Positions 25,802 to 35,407 are shown, numbered from the stretch's first letter. The stretch: DNA of 64,000 nucleotides from Haemophilus haemolyticus_M (GCF_003490935.1 NZ_QQGD01000003.1:186001-250000); one strand, 5' to 3'. Program-made: numbers and translations. The notes: generated from the letters alone by a model not told the origin.

Positions 25802-27214
25802 ATGTTTAATAGGGTTCAAAACGAAATCAATCAAATCATTAATCGTGGTTTTGACCGCACTTTGCGCTTGGCGGTGACGGGGTTAAGTCGGAGTGGAAAA
25901 ACGGCGTTTATTACAAGTTTAATCAATCAACTTCTCTCCATTAATCAAAATTCATCACAGCATTTGCCATTATTTGAAGCGGCTAGAAATGGTGCGATCT
26001 TGGCGGTGAAACGAGTATCTCAACAAGATCTTAGCGTGCCACGTTTTGATTATGAAAGTAATTTAAATGATTTGTCACAAAATCCGCCTCAATGGTTTCA
26101 GTCTACTCGTGGTGTGAGTGAAACACGTTTAGCAATTCGTTTTCAACGTCAATCTGGCTTGCTACGCCATTTAAAAGAACGCGGCACGCTTTATCTGGAT
26201 ATTTTTGATTATCCGGGTGAATGGCTGCTTGATTTGCCGCTGTTAAATCTAGATTTTCAACAATGGTCACAAGAGCAAATCAAGGTTACCACTGGCATTC
26301 GAGAAGAATTGGCGCAGAATTGGCTTTCCGTGTTGCTGAATTTGGATTTAAGTGCGGTCGCAAATGAAGATGTTTTAGCTAAGATAGCGAAAAGTTATAC
26401 GGATTATTTACACCAATGTAAGTCGCAAGGCATGCAATTTATTCAGCCTGGGCGATTTGTATTGCCAAGTGATTTAGAGGGGGCGCCCGCATTACAATTT
26501 TTTCCATTAATTCATCTTTCGGAAGAGCAGTGGCAAACCTTGAAAAAAACTGCCAAATCGAATAGCTATTTTGCCGTGCTGACAAAACGTTATGATTATT
26601 ATCGCAATAAAATTGTGAAAGGTTTTTACGAAAATTATTTTTCTACCTTTGATCGTCAAGTTATTTTGGTGGATTGTTTAACTCCTTTAAATCACAGTCA
26701 GCAAGCCTTTTTAGATATGAAAATGGGGTTAAACCAGTTATTTAATAATTTCCATTATGGCAGCAGAAATTTTCTTCATCGTTTGTTTTCTCCACGAATT
26801 GATCGATTAATGTTTGTTGCGACCAAGGCGGATCATATTACTCGGGATCAAATTCCTAATTTAGTGAGTTTAATGCGCCAAATTGTGCAAGAGGGGGGGC
26901 GACATGTGGAATTTGAAGGAATCGATACGGAATACACTGCCATTGCGGCTGTTCGTACCACAAAGCAAGTGATTGTGAATCAGCAAGGAAAAGAAATGAA
27001 AGCAATTCAAGGGATTCGCTCTATTGATAAACAACCGATTACGCTTTATCCAGGAACGGTGCCAAGTAAATTACCAAGAACAGAATTTTGGCAAAAACAA
27101 CCGCACTTTGATTTCGATAGTTTTGAACCTCAGCCTTTAGAACAAGGGGAGAGTATTCCTCATTTGAGGATGGATGCAGTTTTACAATTTTTATTAAGTG
27201 ATCGATTTGAATAA
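25802..27214 (+). CDS. ycjX: YcjX family P-loop protein (DUF463)
   Basis: GTPase-like protein with Walker A GLSRSGKTAFITS near residues 27-40 and a Walker B-like LYLDIFDYPGEWLLD near 128-142. Length 470 fits YcjX. In E. coli ycjX is stress-induced and paired with ycjF (DUF697 membrane protein) behind the phage-shock genes; no ycjF or psp gene is present here. Residues FDRTLRL near the start are encoded by an uptake signal (GACCGCACTTT), an example of the signal being carried in coding sequence. Function is unresolved. Confidence 0.9.
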   Translation: MFNRVQNEINQIINRGFDRTLRLAVTGLSRSGKTAFITSLINQLLSINQNSSQHLPLFEAARNGAILAVKRVSQQDLSVPRFDYESNLNDLSQNPPQWFQSTRGVSETRLAIRFQRQSGLLRHLKERGTLYLDIFDYPGEWLLDLPLLNLDFQQWSQEQIKVTTGIREELAQNWLSVLLNLDLSAVANEDVLAKIAKSYTDYLHQCKSQGMQFIQPGRFVLPSDLEGAPALQFFPLIHLSEEQWQTLKKTAKSNSYFAVLTKRYDYYRNKIVKGFYENYFSTFDRQVILVDCLTPLNHSQQAFLDMKMGLNQLFNNFHYGSRNFLHRLFSPRIDRLMFVATKADHITRDQIPNLVSLMRQIVQEGGRHVEFEGIDTEYTAIAAVRTTKQVIVNQQGKEMKAIQGIRSIDKQPITLYPGTVPSKLPRTEFWQKQPHFDFDSFEPQPLEQGESIPHLRMDAVLQFLLSDRFE

Positions 27215-27244
27215 AAAAGTGCGGAAAATTTTCCGCACTTTTTT
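27213..27244. terminator. Perfect 32-bp uptake-signal palindrome between ycjX and ppc
   Basis: AAAAAAGTGCGGAAAA followed directly by its exact complement. It begins inside the ycjX stop region and ends 8 bp before the ppc stop, serving as a bidirectional terminator for the convergent pair. Confidence 0.9.
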
Positions 27245-27251
27245 CATCTTT

Positions 27252-29891
27252 CTAGCCCGTATTGCGCATCCCAGCCGCGATACCTGTAATGGTAATCATC
27301 AATGCTTGTTCCACATCGGGATTGACTTGCTCTGGATTTTCACGGAAACGGTGAAGCAATTCCACTTGCAGTAGATTGAGTGGATCCGTGTAGATATTAC
27401 GCAATGCAATTGAATCTGCAATCCAAGGTAAATCAGACATCAGTTCACTTTGGTGAGAAAGTGAAAGCACAGTTTGAATATCATCTTTAAGTTGCTTACG
27501 TAAATTTTCGCCTAAATACCAAAGTTCTTTTTTCACTAATCGTTGATCATATTGTTGGGAAAGCCAGGTATCTGATTTACTAAAGACCATTTCCAACATA
27601 CCAATTCGAGTTGAAAAGAATGGCCAGTTTTCGCACATTTCATGAATGATATCGCCTTTGCCTTGTTCAATAATCTGACGGATAGAGGCACCTGCACCTA
27701 ACCAAGCGGGTAGCATTAAGCGATTTTGCATCCACGCAAAAATCCAAGGAATGGCACGTAAACTTTCCACGCCGCCATTTGGGTTGCGTTTTGCAGGGCG
27801 AGAACCAAGTGGCAATTTGGAGAGTTCCTGTTCTGGCGTCGCACTGCGGAAATAAGGAACGAAATCTTTATCACCACGAACCACGCCACGATAAATGTCG
27901 CAAGAGATAGTGGAAAGCTCGTCCATTATAGTGCGCCATTCTGGTTTCGGTTCTGGTGGCGGTAAAAGATTTGCTTCTAAAATGGCGCTGGCGTAGAGAT
28001 CAAAGGTTTCTACCGCTACAGCTGGTAAACCCAGTTTAAAACGAATCATTTCGCCTTGTTCTGTCACACGTAAACCATTTTTTAGTGAACGAGGCGGTTG
28101 AGAAAGTAATGCCGCATGTGCTGGCGCACCCCCACGACCAATGGTGCCACCACGTCCGTGGAATAAAGTGAGTTCAATGCCAAGTTTTTCTGTTAAATTC
28201 ACTAAGGCTTCTTGTGCACGGTATTGCGCCCAAGAGGCAGCCATCATTCCAGCATCTTTTGCCGAATCCGAATAGCCAATCATCACCATTTGACGATTAT
28301 TGATAACACCACGATACCAACCCACATTGAAAAGTTGAGTCATCACTTTTTCAGCTGCATCTAAATCGTCTAAGGTTTCAAATAGCGGCACAACAGGAAT
28401 ATGATATGGCACGCCTGCTTCTTTTAAGAGCAAATGAACGGCTAAAACATCAGAGGCACTGCGTGCCATCGAAATAACATAACACGCAATGACACCTTGT
28501 TTTTGTTGAGCAATGACTTTGCAAGTATCTAAAATTTCTTTGGTTTCAGGCGATGGCGTCCAGTTTTGCGGAATTAATGGACGGCGTGAGCTTAATTCGC
28601 GAATTAAGAAAGCCTGTTTATCGTCTTCTGTCCATTGAGAGTAATCGCCTAAACCAATATAGCGCGTGATTTCAGCAATGGCATCGGTGTGACGTGTGCT
28701 TTCTTGGCGAATATCCATTTGAGAAAGCGTTACGCCAAAACAACTAATACGGTGCAAAATATTCAACAATGAACCATTGGCAATAATGCGCATACCGCAT
28801 TGGATTAAAGATTGATAACAATCGTAAAGCGGCTCCCAAAGTTGATTATCTTCTAAAATAATCTCGCTTTCGGATACGCGCGGTGTGCGATCTGATAGAT
28901 GATCATCAAAATAAGCTAATGTTGCCGTAAGCTGATTGCGTAAATTTTTCACCACGAAGCGATAGGGTTCTAAATGCTCGCCGTATTTAGCACGAAATTC
29001 ATCACTACATTTCACCATTGAAAGTTCATCGGCTAATTTACTGATGTCTTGTAAGAATAAATCCGCCGCTTTCCAACGGGCAAAATAAAGCACTTTTTTG
29101 GTGATTTGTGCGGTGACAAATGGGTTTCCATCACGGTCGCCACCCATCCAAGAGGAAATACGCACTGGTTTTAATCCCACCGGCAAATCGTAACCTAAAA
29201 ATTCACGGGCGGTTTCGTTGAGTTGGCGTAAAAATTCTGGCACAGCTTGCCATAAGCTGTTTTCTAACATCGCAAAGCCCCATTTAGCCTCATCAAATGG
29301 TGTTGGACGAACAGTACGAATTTCGTTGGTATGCCATGCTTCTGCGATTAAGCGAAGCAATAGACGCTCGATAATATTACGTTCTTTTTCAGTTAAATCA
29401 TGATGTTCTAGCTTGCTTAAACATTTATTGATTTCAATGTGTTTATGAATGAGTGAACGACGTGTTGTTTCTGTTGGATGTGCGGTCAAAACAAGCTCAA
29501 TTAATAATTTTTCGACGGTTTTATGCACGTCTTCCACTGAGGCATTTTGTTCTTTTAAGCGTTTGAAAAGTTCGCTTAAGGATTGAGAAGAACTTTGTGC
29601 TAGAGAATGTTCACGCGAAATTGTTTGATATTGTTCAGCTATATTAGTGAGGTTTAAAAATTGGCTGAAAGCACGTGCGACAGGAATAATATTTTCATTA
29701 GAAATACTACCGAGTGTATCGAGCAATTCTTGTCTTGCTTTATCATCACCAGCACGAGAATTACGAGAAAGTTTACGAATGTTTTCGATTAACTCAAGAA
29801 TATCGGCGCCTTGGGCATCATTGATTGTTTCTCCGAGAAAACGCCCTAACATACTAATGCTATTGCGCAGAGTGCGGTACTCTTGTGTCAT
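27252..29891 (-). CDS. ppc: Phosphoenolpyruvate carboxylase
   Basis: Anaplerotic carboxylation of phosphoenolpyruvate to oxaloacetate, the main C4 source when the oxidative TCA branch is missing as in Haemophilus. Catalytic motifs are intact: VLTAHPTETTRRS (His near 138), GGDRDGNPFVT, FHGRGGTIGRGGAP and the C-terminal MRNTG. Length 879 compares with 883 in E. coli. Monocistronic, convergent with ycjX. Confidence 0.97.
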   Translation of the reverse strand: MTQEYRTLRNSISMLGRFLGETINDAQGADILELIENIRKLSRNSRAGDDKARQELLDTLGSISNENIIPVARAFSQFLNLTNIAEQYQTISREHSLAQSSSQSLSELFKRLKEQNASVEDVHKTVEKLLIELVLTAHPTETTRRSLIHKHIEINKCLSKLEHHDLTEKERNIIERLLLRLIAEAWHTNEIRTVRPTPFDEAKWGFAMLENSLWQAVPEFLRQLNETAREFLGYDLPVGLKPVRISSWMGGDRDGNPFVTAQITKKVLYFARWKAADLFLQDISKLADELSMVKCSDEFRAKYGEHLEPYRFVVKNLRNQLTATLAYFDDHLSDRTPRVSESEIILEDNQLWEPLYDCYQSLIQCGMRIIANGSLLNILHRISCFGVTLSQMDIRQESTRHTDAIAEITRYIGLGDYSQWTEDDKQAFLIRELSSRRPLIPQNWTPSPETKEILDTCKVIAQQKQGVIACYVISMARSASDVLAVHLLLKEAGVPYHIPVVPLFETLDDLDAAEKVMTQLFNVGWYRGVINNRQMVMIGYSDSAKDAGMMAASWAQYRAQEALVNLTEKLGIELTLFHGRGGTIGRGGAPAHAALLSQPPRSLKNGLRVTEQGEMIRFKLGLPAVAVETFDLYASAILEANLLPPPEPKPEWRTIMDELSTISCDIYRGVVRGDKDFVPYFRSATPEQELSKLPLGSRPAKRNPNGGVESLRAIPWIFAWMQNRLMLPAWLGAGASIRQIIEQGKGDIIHEMCENWPFFSTRIGMLEMVFSKSDTWLSQQYDQRLVKKELWYLGENLRKQLKDDIQTVLSLSHQSELMSDLPWIADSIALRNIYTDPLNLLQVELLHRFRENPEQVNPDVEQALMITITGIAAGMRNTG

Positions 29892-30021
29892 ATGAACTCC
29901 TAAAAGTAAAAAATAAAATTCGTAAGTTGGCGATAGATATAGCTAAAAACGGAAGATTGGGCAAATGCTATTCATAGAAACATTGAAAATAATCAAGAAA
30001 AGCTAAAAAATAGATAAAAAA

Positions 30022-30062
30022 GAACCGCACTTTTTATGGATTGTCTAAAAAGTGCGGTTTAT
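30022..30062 (-). terminator. Uptake-signal terminator of purR
   Basis: AACCGCACTTTTT (30023-30035) pairs with AAAAAGTGCGGTT (30047-30059), just downstream of the purR stop. Confidence 0.8.
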
Positions 30063-30074
30063 TTTTAATAAGTT

Positions 30075-31085
30075 TTATAAAATTGATTTAACAGATTTTC
30101 GAATAATAAGCTCAGGGCCAATGTCAATACGGCTATATTGCTGAACGCCTTGATCTTTTTGACTGATTCGTTCTAATAAAATATTCACAGCCTGTCTGCC
30201 TAATCGTAGCTTCGATTGGTGAATGGTGGTTAATGGTGGTGCATAGAAACGTGAAGCATGGATATCATCATAGCCGATAATAGACATATCATCTGGCACG
30301 CGTAACCCTTTTTCTGTCAGTGCAGAAATTGCACCAAGCGCCATCACATCGTTACAACAGAATAGGGCGGTTGGTAATTCCTCTTGAGCCAGTAAACGAT
30401 TCATACATTCATAACCATCTTCAGGCTCAAATGCACCTTCCAGTACCCAAGATGGATTGATTGTTAATTTAGCTTCTTCCATTGCTTTTACAAAGCCTTC
30501 ATAACGAGTTCTTGCAGTAGTTTTATTGAGTTCACCGCAGATAATACCGATTTTTTTATGACCGCAATCAATGAGGTGTTTGGTTGCTAAATAACCCCCA
30601 TCAAAACTATGATCATAAATAATATCTGTATTGGCATTTGGGCCCCAATCCATCACAACCATTGGAATACTGGAAAATGACGAAAGCAAATCCAATGAGT
30701 CTTGCGTATATTCAGAACACATCACCAGCAAACCATCTACACGTTTTTTTGTTAGCATTTCTAGATGGTTTTTTACTTTTTCAGAATCATTTTGTGTATT
30801 ACATAAGAAAAGAGAATAACCTTGACGATAACAATGTTCTTCGACGGAATGAATGATTTCAGCAAAGTAGGGGGCTTCACTAGTGGTGACAATCATGCCG
30901 ATCGATTTGGTTGTATTCACTTTTAAACTTCTTGCAACAGCACTTGGTGAATAATTTAATTGTTTAATTGCAAGTAATACAGATTCTTCTGTTTCTTTTG
31001 CAACAAAACGCGTTTTATTTATTACATGTGATACTGTCGTGGTAGATACGCCAGCCATTTTTGCGACATCTTTAATTGTTGCCAT
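30075..31085 (-). CDS. purR: Purine repressor PurR (LacI family)
   Basis: LacI-family repressor that uses hypoxanthine or guanine as co-repressor for purine biosynthesis genes. The N-terminal helix-turn-helix MATIKDVAKMAGVSTTTVSH and hinge helix SPSAVARSLKVN are near-identical to E. coli PurR; the effector domain fills residues 60-336 (GMIVTTSEAPYFAEI, IGIICGELNKTTAR). Length 336 compares with 341. It is divergent from a 26-codon membrane-peptide ORF at 31229. Confidence 0.94.
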   Translation of the reverse strand: MATIKDVAKMAGVSTTTVSHVINKTRFVAKETEESVLLAIKQLNYSPSAVARSLKVNTTKSIGMIVTTSEAPYFAEIIHSVEEHCYRQGYSLFLCNTQNDSEKVKNHLEMLTKKRVDGLLVMCSEYTQDSLDLLSSFSSIPMVVMDWGPNANTDIIYDHSFDGGYLATKHLIDCGHKKIGIICGELNKTTARTRYEGFVKAMEEAKLTINPSWVLEGAFEPEDGYECMNRLLAQEELPTALFCCNDVMALGAISALTEKGLRVPDDMSIIGYDDIHASRFYAPPLTTIHQSKLRLGRQAVNILLERISQKDQGVQQYSRIDIGPELIIRKSVKSIL

Positions 31086-31228
31086 ACATTGACCCCTAGA
31101 AAATTTTTCCTATTATAAAGGTTTATAGAATATTTCGTTACTTTTATTATAATTTTTTTGTAAAAGAGATGATTTTTTCTAATAAATATTGCTAGAATGT
31201 ACGCAAATTTTTTATTTAGGAGAAAAAG

Positions 31229-31309
31229 ATGAGTGATTTTGGTTACGCCATGATAATGGTTGTTTTTAGTATGACTGTTGTTGTAGGGCTAGCACTATCA
31301 ATTTTTTAA
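31229..31309 (+). CDS. 26-aa hydrophobic small membrane protein, YnhF-like position
   Basis: ATG follows AGGAGAAAAAG with good spacing and opens a 26-codon frame beginning MSDFGYAMIMVVFSM and ending VGLALSIF, almost wholly hydrophobic: one membrane helix. A strong terminator at 31329-31367 ends the transcript. E. coli has the 29-residue membrane peptide YnhF beside purR, as I recall, with a similar MS-D start and a VGL segment near its C-terminus, so this may be its counterpart. Function unknown. It is too short for most gene finders. Confidence 0.65.
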   Translation: MSDFGYAMIMVVFSMTVVVGLALSIF

Positions 31310-31328
31310 TTGTGTTTATTTTATGAAT

Positions 31329-31367
31329 TACCGCGCTTTGTTAGAAAACAAAGGGCGGTATTTTTTT
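31329..31367 (+). terminator. Terminator after the 26-aa ORF
   Basis: TACCGC and CTTTGTT pair with AACAAAG and GCGGTA (one mismatch) around AGAA, followed by seven T. The outer stem looks like a decayed uptake-signal pair. Confidence 0.85.
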
Positions 31368-31438
31368 AGGTTTTTGCTTGAGACACAAAAGTATGGTAAA
31401 AATAATAACGTTTTATTCATTAACTAATAGGAATTATC

Positions 31439-32266
31439 ATGTCAAATTTACAACAAATTATTGAAGTTGCATTTGAGAAACGTGCAGAAATTACACCAAA
31501 AACCGTTGATGCAGAAACGCATGCGGCAATTGAGGAAGTGATCGAAGGATTAGATTCGGGTAAATACCGTGTTGCAGAAAAAATTGATGGCGAGTGGGTA
31601 ACACATCAATGGTTAAAAAAAGCTGTTTTACTTTCATTCCGTATTAATGACAACCAAATCATTGACGGCGCAGAAACAAAATATTACGACAAAGTGGCAT
31701 TAAAATTTGCGGATTACACCGAAGAACGTTTTGCTCAAGAAGGTTTCCGTGTTGTGCCTTCTGCAACGGTGCGTAAAGGTGCATACATTTCTAAAAACTG
31801 CGTATTAATGCCATCTTATGTAAATATTGGTGCTTACGTTGGCGAAGGCACCATGGTAGATACTTGGGCAACGGTAGGTTCATGTGCACAAATTGGTAAA
31901 AACGTTCACTTATCTGGTGGTGTAGGCATCGGCGGCGTATTAGAACCATTACAAGCTAACCCAACTATTATCGGCGATAACTGCTTTATCGGTGCACGTT
32001 CAGAAGTGGTAGAAGGCGTTATTGTAGAAGATGGCTGTGTTATTTCAATGGGCGTATTCATCGGTCAATCAACCAAAATTTATGATCGTGAAACCGGTGA
32101 AATTCACTACGGCCGTGTACCAGCAGGTTCTGTAGTGGTATCTGGTAGCCTTCCGTCAAAATGTGGAAAATACAGCCTATATTGCGCCGTAATCGTGAAA
32201 AAAGTGGATGCAAAAACTTTAGGTAAAGTCGGCATCAACGAATTATTACGTTCTATTGAAGAATAG
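31439..32266 (+). CDS. dapD: Tetrahydrodipicolinate N-succinyltransferase
   Basis: Succinylates tetrahydrodipicolinate in the succinylase branch of DAP/lysine synthesis, using succinyl-CoA (the product of the SucAB complex encoded upstream in this window). The protein shows an N-terminal helical domain and a left-handed beta-helix of hexapeptide repeats (SYVNIGAYVGEGTMVDTWA, IGDNCFIGARSEVVEGVIV). Length 275 matches the family. Monocistronic with its own ribosome-binding site (AATAGGAATT) and an uptake-signal terminator. Confidence 0.96.
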   Translation: MSNLQQIIEVAFEKRAEITPKTVDAETHAAIEEVIEGLDSGKYRVAEKIDGEWVTHQWLKKAVLLSFRINDNQIIDGAETKYYDKVALKFADYTEERFAQEGFRVVPSATVRKGAYISKNCVLMPSYVNIGAYVGEGTMVDTWATVGSCAQIGKNVHLSGGVGIGGVLEPLQANPTIIGDNCFIGARSEVVEGVIVEDGCVISMGVFIGQSTKIYDRETGEIHYGRVPAGSVVVSGSLPSKCGKYSLYCAVIVKKVDAKTLGKVGINELLRSIEE

Positions 32267-32281
32267 TAAAAAAATCATAAA

Positions 32282-32310
32282 AAAGACCGCACTTTTAAAG
32301 TGCGGTCTGA
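32282..32310. terminator. Bidirectional uptake-signal terminator between dapD and purA
   Basis: AGACCGCACTTT and AAAGTGCGGTCT form a 12-bp stem with a one-base centre between the convergent genes. Confidence 0.85.
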
Positions 32311-32323
32311 AAATCAAAAGAAA

Positions 32324-33622
32324 TTAAGCTGCGAACGGATCACATAAAATCATGGTTTCTACACGATCAGGGCCTGTTGAAAGAATATCAATTGGTACGC
32401 CAGTTACTTCTTCAATACGTTTAATATAGTTAATGCAGTTTTGTGGTAATTTATTTACATCTGTGACGCGGAAAGTATTTTCTTTCCAACCAGGCAATGT
32501 TTCATAAATTGGTTCTACACCTTCCCAGTCTTTCGCTGCTAATGGTGCATATTCAACGATTTCGCCATTTGGCATTTTGTATGCGACACAGATTTTTACT
32601 TCATCAAAACCATCTAATACGTCTAATTTGGTCATGCAGAAGCCAGAAATAGAGTTAAGTTGGATTGCACGACGAATGGCGACGGCATCGAACCAACCAC
32701 AACGACGTGGACGGCCTGTTACTGCGCCAAATTCATTACCTTTACGCGCAATTTCAGCACCCACATCATCAAATAATTCCGTTGTGAATGGGCCTCCACC
32801 TACACGAGTACAGTAAGCTTTGATGATACCAAGTACATAATCAAGATTACGCGGGCCAAAACCAGAACCTGTTGCAACACCACCAGCCGTTGTGTTTGAG
32901 CTGGTTACATACGGATAAGTACCGTGGTCGATATCTAACATGGTACCTTGCGCACCTTCAAATAAAATGTGCTCACCATTTTTGCGCGCTGTATCAAGAA
33001 TTGTAGTGATATCTGCCACCATGCCCGTGATCACATCGGCAATTGCCATTACATCATCTAAGATTTTTTGATAATCGACAGGTTCAACTTTGTAGTAGTT
33101 CACCAATTGGAAATTATAGTATTCAAGGATATTTTTGAGTTTTTCGGCAAAGGCTTCTTTATTGAATAAATCGCCTACGCGTAAACCACGACGAGCCACT
33201 TTATCTTCATAAGCTGGGCCAATACCACGACCCGTTGTGCCAATAGCTTTTTTGCCGAGAGTTGCTTCACGGGCGTGATCCATCGCCACATGATAAGGCA
33301 AGATTAAAGGACAAGCTTCAGAAATTAATAAACGTTCACGAACTTTAATACCTCGGCTTTCAAGTTCGCCCATTTCTTTCATTAATGCTTCAGGTGAAAC
33401 CACAACGCCATTACCAATTAAGCAAGTTACGTTTGGATGTAACATACCAGATGGAATTAAACGTAATACGGTTTTTTCTCCATTGATGATAAGTGTATGG
33501 CCTGCGTTGTGACCGCCTTGGTAACGAACTACGTATTTTACGCGATCCGTTAGAAGATCGACGATTTTCCCTTTACCTTCATCGCCCCATTGAGCGCCTA
33601 AGATAACAACACTTTTTCCCAT
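32324..33622 (-). CDS. purA: Adenylosuccinate synthetase
   Basis: GTP-dependent condensation of IMP with aspartate, first step to AMP. The GTP-binding loop AQWGDEGKGK is at residues 10-20, the IMP-binding and catalytic segment GGHNAGHT follows, and GTTGRGIGPAY is near 128. Length 432 is standard. Monocistronic. I could not find a clear PurR operator in the 129-bp gap upstream. Confidence 0.97.
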   Translation of the reverse strand: MGKSVVILGAQWGDEGKGKIVDLLTDRVKYVVRYQGGHNAGHTLIINGEKTVLRLIPSGMLHPNVTCLIGNGVVVSPEALMKEMGELESRGIKVRERLLISEACPLILPYHVAMDHAREATLGKKAIGTTGRGIGPAYEDKVARRGLRVGDLFNKEAFAEKLKNILEYYNFQLVNYYKVEPVDYQKILDDVMAIADVITGMVADITTILDTARKNGEHILFEGAQGTMLDIDHGTYPYVTSSNTTAGGVATGSGFGPRNLDYVLGIIKAYCTRVGGGPFTTELFDDVGAEIARKGNEFGAVTGRPRRCGWFDAVAIRRAIQLNSISGFCMTKLDVLDGFDEVKICVAYKMPNGEIVEYAPLAAKDWEGVEPIYETLPGWKENTFRVTDVNKLPQNCINYIKRIEEVTGVPIDILSTGPDRVETMILCDPFAA

Positions 33623-33709
33623 AATTTCCGCCTTTTATTCGGTTAAATTAGTCAAATAAACAGTCGCTTACTTTACTCTTTTTCAGCTTTAATCTCAATG
33701 ATATAAAAG

Positions 33710-33741
33710 AAAAAGTGCGGTGATTTTTCACCGCACTTTAG
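33710..33741 (-). terminator. Uptake-signal terminator of lysC
   Basis: AAAGTGCGGTGA (33712-33723) pairs with TCACCGCACTTT (33728-33739), just after the lysC stop. Confidence 0.85.
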
Positions 33742-33751
33742 GCTTTCTACT

Positions 33752-35104
33752 TTATTCAAATAAAGATTTGTGTAATGAACGAACGACTTCGTCAGCATGT
33801 TCACTTTGCACGAGCATACAAATATTGTTGGTGCTTGCGCCATAACTAATCATGCGCACGTTGTAAGATTGAAGCGTATCAAAAATACGTTTTGCGACAC
33901 CAGAAGCGATATGTAAGTCGTTACCGATTAATGCAACTAATGACAATCCAGTATCTACTTTTACTGAACAATATTGACGGAGTTCATCTAATAATTCAGC
34001 TGAAAGTAATTCCGCCCCTGAAGATGCAGAGCCTGTTTTATCTAAGGTTAGTGCAACGCTCACTTCTGATGTGGTGATAGTATCCACTGAAATTTTGTAT
34101 TTAGCCAAAATATTAAATACATTCGCTAAGAAACCTTGCGCATGTAGCATACTTAAGCTAGAAAGAGTAAGTAAAGTTTGATCTCGGCGTAATGCAATTG
34201 CACGGAAAGTTGGACGAGGTTGAGGATCGCGAGTAACCCAAGTTCCGCCCGCTTCAGGTGCTTTACTTGAACCCACATAAACGGGGATATTGCTGCGAAC
34301 TGCGGGGAGTAATGTGGCTGGGTGTAGCACTTTTGCGCCAAAGGTTGCCATTTCAGCGGCTTCAGCAAAGCTCATTGTATCGATGCGTTGTGCAGCAGGA
34401 ACAATGCGTGGATCGGTTGTGTAAATACCGGCGACATCAGTCCAAATTAAAACGTCTTTTGCATTTAATACTTCGGCTAACAAAGCAGCAGAGTAGTCGC
34501 TACCGCCACGGCCTAATGTGGTTGTTTTACCGCTTGGTTCACGACCGATAAAACCTTGTGTAATGACTAATTCGCCTCGGTCTATTAATGGTTTTAAAAT
34601 GCTATCGCTGTTTAATTGGGTTTGTTCATCATTCGGTGCGGCTTTACCAAAATGGTTATTGGTTGCAACAATTGTACGTACATCAACCCAAGTGCCCGAT
34701 GCGTTTTGTTCACGTAAAATCTCAATAAAGATTTGAGTTGACATCATTTCACCGTGGCTGATGAGTTCATCGGTTAATGCGGGAGAGGTTGCAAGACTAG
34801 CTGCTTCAGAAAGTGCGGTAATATTTTCAAGATATTTTTCAATAATTGGACGAACATGGCTGTCGTCTTTTAATTCATTCAAAATATTCTCTTGAATTTG
34901 ACGGATTTCACCGATTAATTTTTCACGTTCTGTCGCTTCTACACCATTTGCTAAAGCGACTAATAAATTCGTCACCCCAGCTGATGCAGAAAGCACGACT
35001 ACGCGTGTATTGGGATCGGCTATCACAATTTTTGCACAAGCCGTCATCGCTGCATGATTGGCTACAGATGTTCCGCCAAATTTGGCGACAGAGAGATGGG
35101 ACAT
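33752..35104 (-). CDS. lysC: Lysine-sensitive aspartokinase III
   Basis: Phosphorylates aspartate, the committing step to lysine, threonine and methionine. Kinase motif VAKFGGTSVANH at the N-terminus; catalytic and nucleotide segments GRGGSDYSAALLAE and DVAGIYTTDPR; tandem ACT domains (about 300-450) for lysine feedback (SVDTITTSEVSVALTLD). Length 450 and the absence of a homoserine dehydrogenase domain identify the LysC type. The promoter region contains TTGACA 17 bp from TATTTC on the minus strand, and I see no lysine riboswitch. Confidence 0.94.
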   Translation of the reverse strand: MSHLSVAKFGGTSVANHAAMTACAKIVIADPNTRVVVLSASAGVTNLLVALANGVEATEREKLIGEIRQIQENILNELKDDSHVRPIIEKYLENITALSEAASLATSPALTDELISHGEMMSTQIFIEILREQNASGTWVDVRTIVATNNHFGKAAPNDEQTQLNSDSILKPLIDRGELVITQGFIGREPSGKTTTLGRGGSDYSAALLAEVLNAKDVLIWTDVAGIYTTDPRIVPAAQRIDTMSFAEAAEMATFGAKVLHPATLLPAVRSNIPVYVGSSKAPEAGGTWVTRDPQPRPTFRAIALRRDQTLLTLSSLSMLHAQGFLANVFNILAKYKISVDTITTSEVSVALTLDKTGSASSGAELLSAELLDELRQYCSVKVDTGLSLVALIGNDLHIASGVAKRIFDTLQSYNVRMISYGASTNNICMLVQSEHADEVVRSLHKSLFE

Positions 35105-35146
35105 AAGGTACTCCTTGATGTTGTGTTTTTAGAATAATGAACATTA

Positions 35147-35175
35147 GAAATAACGATTTAGGCATTTTTTGTCAA
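35147..35175 (-). promoter_or_regulatory. Predicted lysC promoter
   Basis: On the minus strand a perfect TTGACA (35170-35175) is 17 bp from TATTTC (35147-35152). The leader to the lysC start is only about 40 nt, too short for an L-box riboswitch. The remaining gap to the tRNA promoter (35176-35337) shows nothing else I recognise. Confidence 0.5.
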
Positions 35176-35337
35176 ATAAATTTTAATTAAAAATAAATAG
35201 ATGAGCGAGTAAAAGAGAAATAGCGATTAAAGTGCTAAAAAAGCCAATATGATATTGTAGAAATGTATAAAAAATAATTGATGTGTTTTATTAATAATCA
35301 AATGAAAGGGAAAATCCAAATATTTTAAAAAAAGTAT

Positions 35338-35366
35338 TTGACGAGTATCACCAAAATCAGCATAAT
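35338..35366 (+). promoter_or_regulatory. tRNA operon promoter
   Basis: TTGACG (35338-35343), 17-bp spacer, CATAAT (35361-35366), then a GC-rich discriminator (ACGCCCCGC) typical of stable-RNA promoters under stringent control. Confidence 0.7.
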
Positions 35367-35407
35367 ACGCCCCGCAAAGCCGATATGGTTAGGCAAATTA
35401 AGGTAAT

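Noticed and set aside
31201..31216. PurR operator in front of the 26-aa ORF
   Set aside because: ACGCAAAT matches one half of the consensus, but the central CG and the second half are not conserved; kept only as a hint within the small-ORF finding.
34153..34551. Long open frames on other frames within lysC
   Set aside because: They are alternative frames of a conserved full-length aspartokinase gene with no ribosome-binding site or family resemblance.
35105..35337. Lysine riboswitch upstream of lysC
   Set aside because: Such switches precede some aspartokinase genes, but the predicted leader is only about 40 nt and neither strand shows the conserved L-box core.
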